The notes under the pieces are model-generated. The model was not told the origin of the DNA and made no database searches. It saw nothing but the letters and a program-made list of their open reading frames with translations. A DNA stretch of 64,000 nt, taken from NCBI GenBank assembly GCA_020073525.1, contig JAIQFA010000017.1, positions 1-64,000 on the forward strand, written 5' to 3'. The translations under genes and the position numbers were made by a program. Shown in pieces: positions 42,851 to 50,863 of the stretch (its first letter is position 1; each line of letters opens with the position of its first letter). This DNA is from Terriglobia bacterium. Its GTDB lineage: Bacteria; Acidobacteriota; Terriglobia; Terriglobales; Acidobacteriaceae.

Positions 42851-42878
42851 AAAAAAAGGCGCGGAACTTGTCCGCGCC
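42851..42878 (-). terminator. Rho-independent terminator of the S53 gene
   Basis: On the minus strand GGCGCGGA-CAAGT-TCCGCGCC forms an 8-bp stem followed by seven T. It lies 32 bp past the stop codon of the S53 protease gene. Confidence 0.85.
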
Positions 42879-42909
42879 CTTGTTTGCCGATGCTGATAAC
42901 TGCAGCTCC

Positions 42910-45900
42910 CTATTGTACGGTCACCGTGGGGGCCGGGGTCAGGTTGTGATTCGTCTGCGCCTCGGTTACGGTCACGGTAATCCCGTAGCTCCCGGGCACG
43001 GTTGTCGGTTTTAGGGCTATCGAGGCAGTTCCCGTCTTGCTTGTGTCGGCCACGGAAGTTGCCGTGATGGTGACCGGGGAACTTGCTCCCACTGTTGGAG
43101 CCGTGAACAGGCCGGTTGCGTCAATCGAACCGGCGGATGCAGTCCACGTGACCCCCTTATTGCCGGAGTCGTTGGTAAGAGTCGCAGCAAACTGTGCCGT
43201 TTGATTCGGCCAGCTATCGGCAGCATTGTTAGGGAAAACACTCCCTGGGCCGGCGACTGCGACGGTGATCGGGTGCGAACTGCTACCGCAGGCGACCAGG
43301 AAACCGGCGAGCGCCAACGCGAGGCACAGGCTGGCAACCACGGAGTATTTGGACAGCTTGCGTCCCGCGAACCCCACCATAACCACGCCCGCAAGGGGTA
43401 GGGTCAGTGGCAACCAGGGCAGACGGTTGTCAGCCCGACGACGTATTTGTCGCGTCGGCGATCCTATGTTCTGGTTCGGACCGGCAGTGGCAAGGTTGAT
43501 TGTTACCGGGACTCCTCCGACGCCGTTGGTGCCGGCCGGAATCGAGGTGGGATTGAAGGTGCAACTGCTGCTGGTCAGCGTTGGGTCGGTCGGGGTGAAA
43601 CTACTACAGCTGAATGTCACTGTGGCAGCGAAGGTGGTCTCCCCATTTCCCGGCGTGACTGTGAAGCTGTAAACAGGTCCCGTCGTTTGTCCTGCGAGCA
43701 CGGTCGGGTTTGAGGCGGTAGTGTTTGTAAGAGTGAAGTCGGGGGAAACGACGTCAACGATGGCGGGGGTTGTGGTCGCAGCAGGCGCGTTGTAGCCGTC
43801 ACCGGCGTAAGAGGCATTGATGTTATTGGTCCCGACCTGAGAAGCGGTTGGTGTCCAAGTAAACGTGGCGACACCGTTGCTCACCGACGTGAGCGTCGCT
43901 GTTCCCAAGGTTGTATTCGAGGGATTGTCGGTGGTGAAAGTCACGGTGCCAGTCTCGTTTCTGATTATGCCCGGTCCGGGTGACACTGTTGCGGTCAGAG
44001 TCACTGTCCGGCCAAGAATGACCGATCCCGATGACGACTGAACCGCAATGGTGGACGGCGCGCGACCAGCGGCCCAAGCGATAGCGAGGGCGTTGGCATC
44101 GACGGAGCCGAGGCCCGTCACGAGATTGTAGCCTGTGGTTGCATCGAAGTTCGAGGCGTCAAACCCCAGGAACCCGCCAGACGGACACCGCAGTGCCACC
44201 GGCTGATTCGACGGCGTTCCCGGGGTACAGTAGGCGCCGTTCGAGCCGACTGTCAGCGCTGCCGGGGTGGATACCGCCGAGTGGAAAGCCCCGTTTGAAG
44301 GGGTTGCTGCTAAGGAATAAAGAGTCGGGTTAATGTTGCCCAGCCCCGTGCCTCCAAGGTACTGATTGAGCAGTGTGACCATACCGGCAAAGATGGGATA
44401 GGCGACCGAGGTGCCCCCAAAAACGGAGCACAGTCCACTCCCACTACACACCACTGCGCTAGGAATGCCGCCGGCACAACTACTCGCGGACCCAGATCCC
44501 CCGATCTCTGACTGGGCGGTGCAGACAATAAATCATGGCCAATAGATCGACGCTAGAAGCGAGACGTCGGGAGAGAATCGAGCGACGGATTGGCCGGAGA
44601 GGTTTAACCCGCTTAGCCCTAACTGATACGTCGGCTGCGGAAAACCGCCCTGACACACTCCGCTCCCGTTCGTGCTCGTGCAGTTGCTGACACCTCCGCC
44701 ACCGCCCAGGATGCCGAAGAAATTCTGTGCAGTCTGCCAATCGCTAAATGGGAACCCGTTACAGTTTCCACTAGCCGCAGCGCAAAACGCACCCCATTCC
44801 TGGGGATCGTTCCAGCCGTTTTCGGGAATATAAGACACTGCAGAGCCACCGTCGGTGCCGTTACCCGCGTTCCAGAACTGCGAGGTGTATTCGTTAAAGG
44901 GAATCAGAGTGCCGCCTACTCCGGTAGCCTCAGGGCTGCTCGCCGGATAGCTGACTGAGTATCCCCTCACCGCCGGGCTCGACGTGTAGTCGCACTCCGC
45001 AGCGCCGCTGTCACCCGAAGAGTTGAGGAATGTGATGCCTTCGAGGTTGGCTTGCTGTAGTACGCCTTCATCGAAACTGAAAAACCCCACTTCGTCCAAC
45101 TCACAGAGACCGTAGCTCATGGTCATCACCGGTGCTAGGGTGTTCTCGACAACATGGTCCAAGGAGGCAAAGACGCCAGAAATCGGTGCGTTGACATAGA
45201 TAATCTGCGCGTTCCGCGCAACGGCACCTGACCATTCGATGTCAATGTCGGCCTCAGCTAGATCGTCCTGGATGGAATTGGGGAAGCCGGGATCTGTGTC
45301 GCCCGCCGCTACCACGTATTTGAAGTTCGCGGTGTCACAAGCGGTGATGACATTATTCGAGTTAACGGTGCAACCGCTGATGGGGCTGAGCCCGAAACCG
45401 CTTCGAAAGTCACTGAGATCTGCCAGGTACACGTCAGTTTCGCCGATAACTGCCAGCGTTTGCCCGGTGCCGTCGATGCCGGCAGTGTAAAGCGGGGCGA
45501 CGTCATAAACGGTCGAAATGTCGCCGGGGGCGAGGAAAATGTTGTTGCTTGAGGTGGTGTAGTCCGGGCTTGGTTTCAACCGCGAGGCGTGCGACTTTGG
45601 ATGAAAATTGCTCACGCCGCGAACTCCAACCACGACGCCGGAAAGCGCGGCGGGAATCGAGAGCGGAGTGGTGTTGGAAAAATGTGTCTCTCCGTTGATG
45701 TCGAAAGTGTGAAGACTGGTCTGGAAAGCGCTCTCAGCCTGCGATGCGGTTCCACTGAAAGTGATCCAATTGCGGCCGCGGGCGACGTGGTTGACGCTGA
45801 ATCCCTGGGACTGGAGCCAGGCAGTGATCTTCTTGATGTCATTCGGGCCGAGTCCGAATCGGTCGGCATACTGCTCGGGCGTGAGCCACTTGTGGTACTG

Positions 45901-46203
45901 AGTCGAGCGGGGGTCTTGCTGCTGCGCTAGAAGCCGGCTGATGGCCCTTTGCTGGCTGGCGCTGGGTACCGTGAGCAGCGTCATGTTGCTGAGTTTGAGC
46001 GAGGGATCGACTGCGCCACGATCATACTGCGGCTGAGCCTTGTAAGGAACGCTGGCTGGAAGTTGTATGAACTGCCGAGCGACCACCGGGCCAGCGATGC
46101 GATCGGGTGCGGCCGCGAAACTGAAAGTTGACAAGAGCACGATGCAAAGGATGAGGATCAAGAGGCTGGAGGCAGACAGCAAGGCAGAAGACGAACGTCG
46201 CAT
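42910..46203 (-). pseudogene. S53 (sedolisin/kumamolisin) protease with Ig-like tail, interrupted by one TGA
   Basis: ATG 46203 is preceded by GGAG. Signal ASSLLILILCIVLLSTFSFA, then a pro-kumamolisin activation domain (SASQQRAISRLLAQQQDPRS, HKWLTPEQYADRFG). The catalytic domain has LAEADIDIEW (Glu/Asp pair), NSSGDSGAAE (oxyanion Asp) and, after the break, FGGTSVAYP with Ser at about 599. A TGA at 44533-44535 (codon 557) stands between SIYWP and FIVCTAQSE, where the family usually has Gly; the frame is the same on both sides. After the protease come Ig-like repeats, a membrane-like segment (LTLPLAGVVMVGFAGRK), a second lipobox-like LVACGSS and a final BIG2-like domain. If translation stops at TGA, the nucleophile is lost. 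Confidence 0.85.
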
Positions 46204-46392
46204 GGTTACTCCGTGCACGGCTAGATTGTGGTGAGGGACTCCGAAGCATTATCACTGCTTCTCCCCGTCTGATCAAGTTATTCCTTGCTGGGGTTGTATG
46301 GCGGGAAACACTTAGTTAACGTTTGTGACGATGGTCACTGATTTTTGTCGCTCAAAGTAGTACCCGGTGTCCAACTTTTGTCAATAATTGTC

Positions 46393-46455
46393 ATCCCGAA
46401 CAAGGTGAGGGATGCATTGTGCGGCGAACCGCAGATCCCTCATTTCGTTCGGGAT
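46393..46455. repeat. Inverted repeat, variant of family G
   Basis: ATCCCGAACAAGGTGAGGGAT at the left (46393-46413) pairs with the complementary arm at 46434-46455, mismatched only near the middle. It is preceded by TTGTC as in family G. Confidence 0.65.
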
Positions 46456-46520
46456 TACAACAGAGAGCTCGAGATAACGAGAAGCAAAAGAGGGTAGTGG
46501 GTAAATTTTGCGAGATCGCT

Positions 46521-46600
46521 AACCACGAAGTTCGCGAAGGTAAACGTAAGGATGCGCTTGAAACCAAAACCTTTGTGATACTTCGTGTCCTTGGTGGTTC
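46521..46600. repeat. Inverted-repeat element, family F
   Basis: AACCACGAAGTTCGCGAAGG at the left and CTTCGTGTCCTTGGTGGTT at the right, loop of ~40 bp. Confidence 0.75.
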
Positions 46601-46715
46601 AGGTTTTTCTGGGCCTCATCGCGAAACTGCCCCATTACCCAAAAGAGCATCAGCTTGACATAAACGTGAAAGGATGGCGAGGGTAAGGTATTTTCGACAC
46701 TGAACCTCAGGCTGC

Positions 46716-48554
46716 CTAGACTTCCGCTAACTCTTCTTCCAGTAACTGCTTGTTATAAAGATCGGTGTAATAGCCGTTACAGGCGATGAGTTGGTCGTGG
46801 GTGCCGAGTTCTACGATGCGTCCCTGGTGCAGGACGGCGATGGCGTCCGCATTGCGGACGGTGGAGACGCGGTGGGAGATGAAGATGGTGGTGCGCCCTT
46901 GCATGATTTCTCGGAGATGGTTGAGGATCTTGTCCTCGGTCTGCGTGTCGACGCTGGAGAGGGCGTCGTCGAGGATCAGGATGCGCGGGCTGCGCAGCAG
47001 GGCGCGCGCGATGGCGGTGCGCTGCTTCTGGCCTCCGGAGAGCGTAATGCCGCGTTCGCCAACCGTCGTATTGTAGCCTTCGGGAAAACTCTCAATGTCG
47101 TACGCGATATTGGCGGCGGCAGCAGCGGCTTTGATCTCTTCGAGTGAAGCCTCGCCACCTTCCTGCGAGACGCCGTAAGCGATGTTTTCGCGAATCGTGT
47201 CGCTGAACAGGAATGTTTCCTGCGGAACGAACCCGATGTGCCGGCGCAGGGAGTCGAGAGGAAATTGGCGGATAGGGCGGCCGTCAATGAGGACCGCGCC
47301 GGGTTCGGCATCGTAGATGCGCGGGATCAGGTTGACGAGCGTCGTCTTGCCGGAGCCCGTCGGGCCGACGATGGCCAGGCTCGAGCCGGCAGGGATGCGC
47401 AGGTTAATGTCGTTGAGCACAGGCACGCCGTTATAGGCGAAGTTGAGATCGCGGAACTCGATCTCGCCAGAGAAATCGGGTGATCGGGTGATCGGGCCAT
47501 CGGGTGATTCAAAGGCAAAATTGCGTGTTGCTGGGGATTGATTTTCAGATGACCCGATGACCCGATCACCCGATGACCCGATTTCGTCGGCGATCTCGCG
47601 CTTCTGGGATAGAATCTCGTCAATCCGCGTCATGGACGCGGTTCCGCGTTGGAAGATGTTGATCACCCATCCGAGCGCGATCACCGGCCAGGTCAATTGC
47701 ACCATGTAGGTGTTGAACGCAACAAAGTCGCCGACGTTGATCTTCCCCATCAGCACCTGCCGTCCGCCGATCCAGAGCACGATGACGACGGCGGCGCCGA
47801 GCATGAGTTCCAGTGTCGGCCAGAGCATTCCCATCAGGCGGACCAGACCGAGGCTGCGGCGAATATATTCCTGGTTGGCGGTCTCGAAGGCGGCGATCTC
47901 GGCCTGTTCCTGCACATAGGCGCGAATGACGCGGGCCCCCGAGAAGTTTTCCTGCGCGCGCGCCGAGATATCGGAGAACATGGCCTGAATGCGTTCGAAG
48001 CGCTCGTGAATGCGGCGTCCGAAATACTGGATGACGATGCTGGCGATGGGCAGCGGTAGAAATGCGATGACTGTGAGTTTGGGGCTGATGGCGAGCATGA
48101 AGCCCAGCGCGCCCGCGGTGAATACGATGGTGTTGGCCGAGTACATGATGGCCGGGCCGAGCAGCATCCGGACCGCGTTCAGGTCGTTGGTGGCGCGCGC
48201 CATGATGTCGCCCGTGCGGTTGCGCTGGTAGTACGAGTAAGAAAGGCTCTCCAGGTGCTTGAACAGGTCGTTACGCAGGTCGAATTCGATGTCGCGCGAG
48301 ATGCCGATCACCACCCAGCGCGTCAGGAACTGGAAGATGCCCTTGATCAAAGCAATCGCGATCACGAGCAGCGAGTAAGTGAGAAGCTTCTGGCGGGTCA
48401 CGCCAGAGTGAAGATCGTTGATCGCCCGCCGGAGAACTTGCGGAAAAAGTATCCAGATTCCGTTATTGAATAGAACGCACAGTCCGCCCCAGACGAGACC
48501 GCTGCGGTAGCGCTTCAGATAGGGAACCAGCGGGCGTAGGTTCTTCGGCACCAT
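46716..48554 (-). CDS. ABC exporter, fused membrane and ATPase domains
   Basis: 612 residues. The N-terminal six-helix domain (exporter type I) contains the coupling-region pattern YYQRNRTGDIMARATNDLNA. The ATPase has Walker A GPTGSGKTT near residue 396, Q-loop FVPQETFLF, signature LSGGQKQRTAIARALL, Walker B ILILDDALSSVD and the switch His in FISHRVST. It resembles YheH/LmrA-type multidrug or lipid exporters. The linker between the domains (residues ~325-360, IGSSGDRVIGSS to ITRSPDF) is encoded by an inserted 108-bp palindromic element; the insertion is a multiple of three. Confidence 0.93.
   Translation of the reverse strand: MVPKNLRPLVPYLKRYRSGLVWGGLCVLFNNGIWILFPQVLRRAINDLHSGVTRQKLLTYSLLVIAIALIKGIFQFLTRWVVIGISRDIEFDLRNDLFKHLESLSYSYYQRNRTGDIMARATNDLNAVRMLLGPAIMYSANTIVFTAGALGFMLAISPKLTVIAFLPLPIASIVIQYFGRRIHERFERIQAMFSDISARAQENFSGARVIRAYVQEQAEIAAFETANQEYIRRSLGLVRLMGMLWPTLELMLGAAVVIVLWIGGRQVLMGKINVGDFVAFNTYMVQLTWPVIALGWVINIFQRGTASMTRIDEILSQKREIADEIGSSGDRVIGSSENQSPATRNFAFESPDGPITRSPDFSGEIEFRDLNFAYNGVPVLNDINLRIPAGSSLAIVGPTGSGKTTLVNLIPRIYDAEPGAVLIDGRPIRQFPLDSLRRHIGFVPQETFLFSDTIRENIAYGVSQEGGEASLEEIKAAAAAANIAYDIESFPEGYNTTVGERGITLSGGQKQRTAIARALLRSPRILILDDALSSVDTQTEDKILNHLREIMQGRTTIFISHRVSTVRNADAIAVLHQGRIVELGTHDQLIACNGYYTDLYNKQLLEEELAEV
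47475..47582. repeat. Palindromic element, family E, inside the ABC exporter gene
   Basis: Left arm 47475-47510 consists of repeated ATCGGGTGATCGGG units; right arm 47546-47582 of GATGACCCGATCACCCGATG units; the ~35-bp centre ends GGGGATTGATTTTCA. Arms and the GATTT(T)CAGATGACCC edge recur around the S23 gene at 49.5-49.95 kb and at 53591-53649. Confidence 0.85.
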
Positions 48555-48792
48555 TCCGTCTTGTAGATGAGATTGTAGCAGCGCGGGCTGCGGATTTTCC
48601 CTGCCCGGGTGCGAGAGCGACGAAAGTGGCGGTGAGCAGCAGCGCGGTCCAGACGGATAGCATGCCGGCGGCGAACATCAATCCCGAGTAGAGCAGGTCG
48701 GCGCGTTCCATTCGGCAACTCCAGTTCAAAAAAGCCGGGCGAGGGCGGAGGTTGGAGGTTCCGTTCCTCACCCGGGTTGGAGAGAGACTTTC

Positions 48793-48858
48793 GTAAAGAC
48801 GCGGCTTGCCGCGTCTCCGGCCGCGTCGAAAACGAGACGGGGCAAGCCCCGTCTCTAC
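48793..48858. repeat. BIME-like REP doublet, family C, copy 2
   Basis: GTAA + AGACGCGGC-TT-GCCGCGTCT (48793-48817) and, inverted, AGACGGGGC-AA-GCCCCGTCT + CTAC (48834-48858). The same pair of stems as at 36795-36859 but in swapped order; the left head is GTAA instead of GTAG. Confidence 0.85.
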
Positions 48859-48865
48859 ACGAACG

Positions 48866-49333
48866 CTAATCCGCGGGCGGAGGCGCCATGTGTTCTTTCA
48901 TGCGTGCCTCGCGCTTGGCCTCAAACTCGGCAAACTTGGCTTTTTGATCGGCGCTCAGAACCTGCATCATTTCCGACTTGATGCGAGCGTGCTGCACCTG
49001 CATTTCGATCATGGTCTGCGCCTGCTGCGTGGCCAGGACGCGGGTCTTGGCTTCGTCGAATGGACCACTGGCCGCAAGGGCTCGCATGTCGGCATGATTC
49101 TGGTGCATCTGCTGCATCAGGGGCTGAAGCGCGGGTTTCTCCTTTTCCCAAATCGCCTTGATCTGGTCCTGTTGCGCGCTGCTCAGATCGAGATGCTTGG
49201 TATAGAACGCGAGCATGTGGTTGAAGTCACCACGGGGGCCACCATGACCGTGCATGCCTTGCGCGATCGCGGCTGCCACAGCCAGAATCAGCGCGGCGCC
49301 GATGGTGAGAATGCGGACACGAGTTGATTTCAT
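48866..49333 (-). CDS. Spy/CpxP-like periplasmic stress protein
   Basis: 155 residues. Signal ILTIGAALILAVAAAIAQ, a His/Gly-rich stretch MHGHGGPRG, and the two LTxxQ-like motifs of the Spy/CpxP family as LDLSSAQQDQIKAI and LSADQKAKFAEF, in an all-helical mature part. Such proteins act as periplasmic chaperones or sensors of metals and envelope stress, and CpxP restrains CpxA. A CpxR-type box lies ~115 bp upstream of the start, and a CpxR/CpxA-like pair is encoded divergently at 50-52 kb. Confidence 0.82.
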   Translation of the reverse strand: MKSTRVRILTIGAALILAVAAAIAQGMHGHGGPRGDFNHMLAFYTKHLDLSSAQQDQIKAIWEKEKPALQPLMQQMHQNHADMRALAASGPFDEAKTRVLATQQAQTMIEMQVQHARIKSEMMQVLSADQKAKFAEFEAKREARMKEHMAPPPAD

Positions 49334-49447
49334 TGGAACTCCTTATGACCTGCTTGATTCTCTAAGAGGTTCGGGAGGCAGCCCGAACATCCATGCAGAT
49401 AAGAACACTAATCTCAAAAATAAGAGGTAAAGAGTCGGTCAAGCGCG

Positions 49448-49462
49448 GTAAAGTTTTGTAAA
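49448..49462. promoter_or_regulatory. CpxR-type box, perfect consensus
   Basis: GTAAA-GTTTT-GTAAA exactly matches GTAAA-N5-GTAAA. It lies between the spy-like gene and the S23 insert, preceded by GCGCG. Confidence 0.65.
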
Positions 49463-49467
49463 GCAAT

Positions 49468-49500
49468 CCGGCCATCGGGCGATCGGGTCATCGGGCCATC
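49468..49500. repeat. Family E left arm beside the S23 gene
   Basis: CCGGCCATCGGGCGATCGGG then TCATCGGGCCATC. It pairs with the arm at 49911-49947, so the S23 gene is bracketed by inverted arms of the family found inside the ABC gene. Confidence 0.8.
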
Positions 49501-49545
49501 TTACGATCTATGATCGGTTGACTGCTGTCTCTGGGGATATTGCAT

Positions 49546-49917
49546 ATGGAACAAACTCTAAGTAAGCAGGAAGAGCTTCGGAATCGGACTAAGCGATTTT
49601 CGCTTCGGATCATTCATCTGTTCCAGCACTTGCCCCGGTCGACAGAAGCGCAGGTGCTGGGTAAGCAGTTGCTACGCTCTGGAACTTCGATCGGGGCCAA
49701 TTACCGGGCGGTCGGACGTGCGAGGTCGAAGGCGGAGTTTGTCTCGAAGATGGGCGTTGTCGCTGAGGAAGCCGACGAGGCCGTTTTCTGGATTGAGTGC
49801 CTGATCGAATCAGGAATTGTTAGCCGGATCTACTCGCTGATCTGCTCTCCGAGGCAAATGAGCTTATCGCAATCTTTGCGGCGTCCCAAAGGACCGCGCG
49901 GGGCTGATTTCAGATGA
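49546..49917 (+). CDS. Four-helix-bundle protein (S23/TIGR02436 family), C-terminus frameshifted
   Basis: 123 residues from ATG 49546 with GGGGAT ahead. Family features: RNRTKRFSLRIIHLFQHLPR, VLGKQLLRSGTSIGANYRAV, RARSKAEFVSKMGVVAEEAD and EAVFWIECLIESGIV. After RIYSL the frame becomes atypical. The expected ending ADLLSEANELIAIFAASQRT is present in another frame (to a TGA at 49905-49907), so one base seems lost near 49830. The family was first seen in 23S rRNA intervening sequences and is related in fold to Avd of diversity-generating retroelements; its role is not known. The gene is flanked by inverted family E arms and lies between two CpxR-type boxes. Confidence 0.75.
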   Translation: MEQTLSKQEELRNRTKRFSLRIIHLFQHLPRSTEAQVLGKQLLRSGTSIGANYRAVGRARSKAEFVSKMGVVAEEADEAVFWIECLIESGIVSRIYSLICSPRQMSLSQSLRRPKGPRGADFR

Positions 49918-49947
49918 CCCGATGGCCCGATCACCCGATGACCCGAT
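49911..49947. repeat. Family E right arm beside the S23 gene
   Basis: CAGATGACCCGATGGCCCGA then TCACCCGATGACCCGAT. The stop codon of the S23 frame lies in its first bases. Edge sequence GATTTCAGATGACCC matches the right edge of the copy in the ABC gene. Confidence 0.85.
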
Positions 49948-49952
49948 ATCTT

Positions 49953-49967
49953 TCTACAAATCTTTAC
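49953..49967. promoter_or_regulatory. Second CpxR-type box, near-consensus
   Basis: On the minus strand GTAAA-GATTT-GTAGA, one mismatch from GTAAA-N5-GTAAA and also preceded by GCGCG. It lies 27 bp before the response-regulator ATG. Its flanks resemble those of the box at 49448 in reverse. Confidence 0.5.
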
Positions 49968-49993
49968 CGCGCCCAGACAGCGGAAGGTGTTGA

Positions 49994-50710
49994 ATGAATA
50001 GAAGAATGGATCACGTACTCGTAGTGGATGACGACATCGAATTGTGCGTCCTGGTGCAGGAGTACCTCACGGCCGAGGGTTTCAGCCTGAAGGCTGTCCA
50101 TGACGGCGAACAGGGGCTGCAACAGGCGCTGACCAACGAGTATGCGCTGGTGGTGCTCGACGTCATGCTCCCCGGCATCAATGGCTTTGAGGTGCTGCGG
50201 CGGATTCGCAGCGTATCGAAGATTCCGGTGCTGCTGTTAACCGCGCGCGGCGAGGACGTGGACCGCATCGTCGGATTAGAAATCGGGGCCGACGATTATC
50301 TTCCAAAGCCCTTTAACCCGCGAGAGTTAGTCGCGAGAATTCGCGCTATCCTGCGCCGCACTCAGCCGGGCAAGGCGTCGGACGGAGTGCCGGAAGTGCT
50401 GAGCGTGGGCGACGTGGAACTCGATCCGGCGACTCGCAGTGTGCAGCGAGCGGGGCAACCGGTCGATCTGACCTCAGTGGAATTCAATCTGCTCGAAGTT
50501 CTATTGCGCGAGGCGGGACGGGTTGTGACGCGCGAGCGGCTGGTGAATGCCGTGCTCAGCCGGAAATTCATGCCCTTTGATCGCAGCATCGACATGCATG
50601 TCAGCAAGGTCCGGCGGAAGTTGGGCGACTCCGAAGAGGAAGGCGACCACATCAAGACGATCCGAGGCGTGGGTTACATGTTTGCGCGTCCGGCGAAGGC
50701 GAAGAAATGA
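49994..50710 (+). CDS. CpxR/OmpR-type response regulator
   Basis: 238 residues from ATG 49994 (GGAAGG ahead); ATG 50006 is an alternative. The receiver has the acidic pair VDDD (11-14), phospho-Asp56 in VVLDVMLPG, TARGEDVDRI and the Lys of YLPKPFNPREL. The C-terminal winged helix has LTSVEFNLLEVLLREAGRVV and SIDMHVSKVRRKLGD. GTAAA-N5-GTAAA-type boxes just upstream support a CpxR-like identity and autoregulation. Confidence 0.92.
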   Translation: MNRRMDHVLVVDDDIELCVLVQEYLTAEGFSLKAVHDGEQGLQQALTNEYALVVLDVMLPGINGFEVLRRIRSVSKIPVLLLTARGEDVDRIVGLEIGADDYLPKPFNPRELVARIRAILRRTQPGKASDGVPEVLSVGDVELDPATRSVQRAGQPVDLTSVEFNLLEVLLREAGRVVTRERLVNAVLSRKFMPFDRSIDMHVSKVRRKLGDSEEEGDHIKTIRGVGYMFARPAKAKK

Positions 50711-50741
50711 GCGTGGTGGCGTCAGTTTTAAGAAAGACATT

Positions 50742-50820
50742 AACCACTAAAGGGACGACAGTTCACGAGGGCTTTTCGCCTCAAGGGTTTCCTCCGTGGA
50801 CCTTCGTGCCCTTGGTGGTT
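50742..50820. repeat. Inverted-repeat element, family F, between regulator and kinase genes
   Basis: AACCACTAAAGGGACGACAG at the left and CCTTCGTGCCCTTGGTGGTT at the right. It splits an otherwise expected tight regulator-kinase operon by 150 bp. Confidence 0.75.
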
Positions 50821-50863
50821 AATGCTTTTGCCAGTGACTCACTGCTGAAATAAGACAACAACA

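Larger units (their letters stand above)
46204..46715. other. 512-bp gap rich in palindromes
   Basis: It holds two inverted-repeat elements (46393-46455 and 46521-46600) and the S53 promoter region. No coding frame looks real; the small frame at 46419-46658 reads through both repeats. Confidence 0.5.

Noticed and set aside
9249-44535. Reassignment of UGA to glycine (genetic code 25)
   Set aside because: Many genes here end with TGA in tight ATGA overlaps (mgtC-dapF, hemX-hemA, nagZ-anmK), which only makes sense if UGA stops translation.
48463-48711. Possible small membrane protein (start MERADLLYSGLMFAAGML) on the minus strand
   Set aside because: One good hydrophobic helix, but it overlaps the ABC exporter start by ~90 bp and its second half is unstructured and Arg/Ser-rich. 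It could be a real short gene that has lost its frame; not supported enough to annotate.
47475-49947. Repeated ATCGGGTGATCGGG units as a CRISPR array
   Set aside because: Units are adjacent and palindromic with no unique spacers of constant length, and there are no cas genes.
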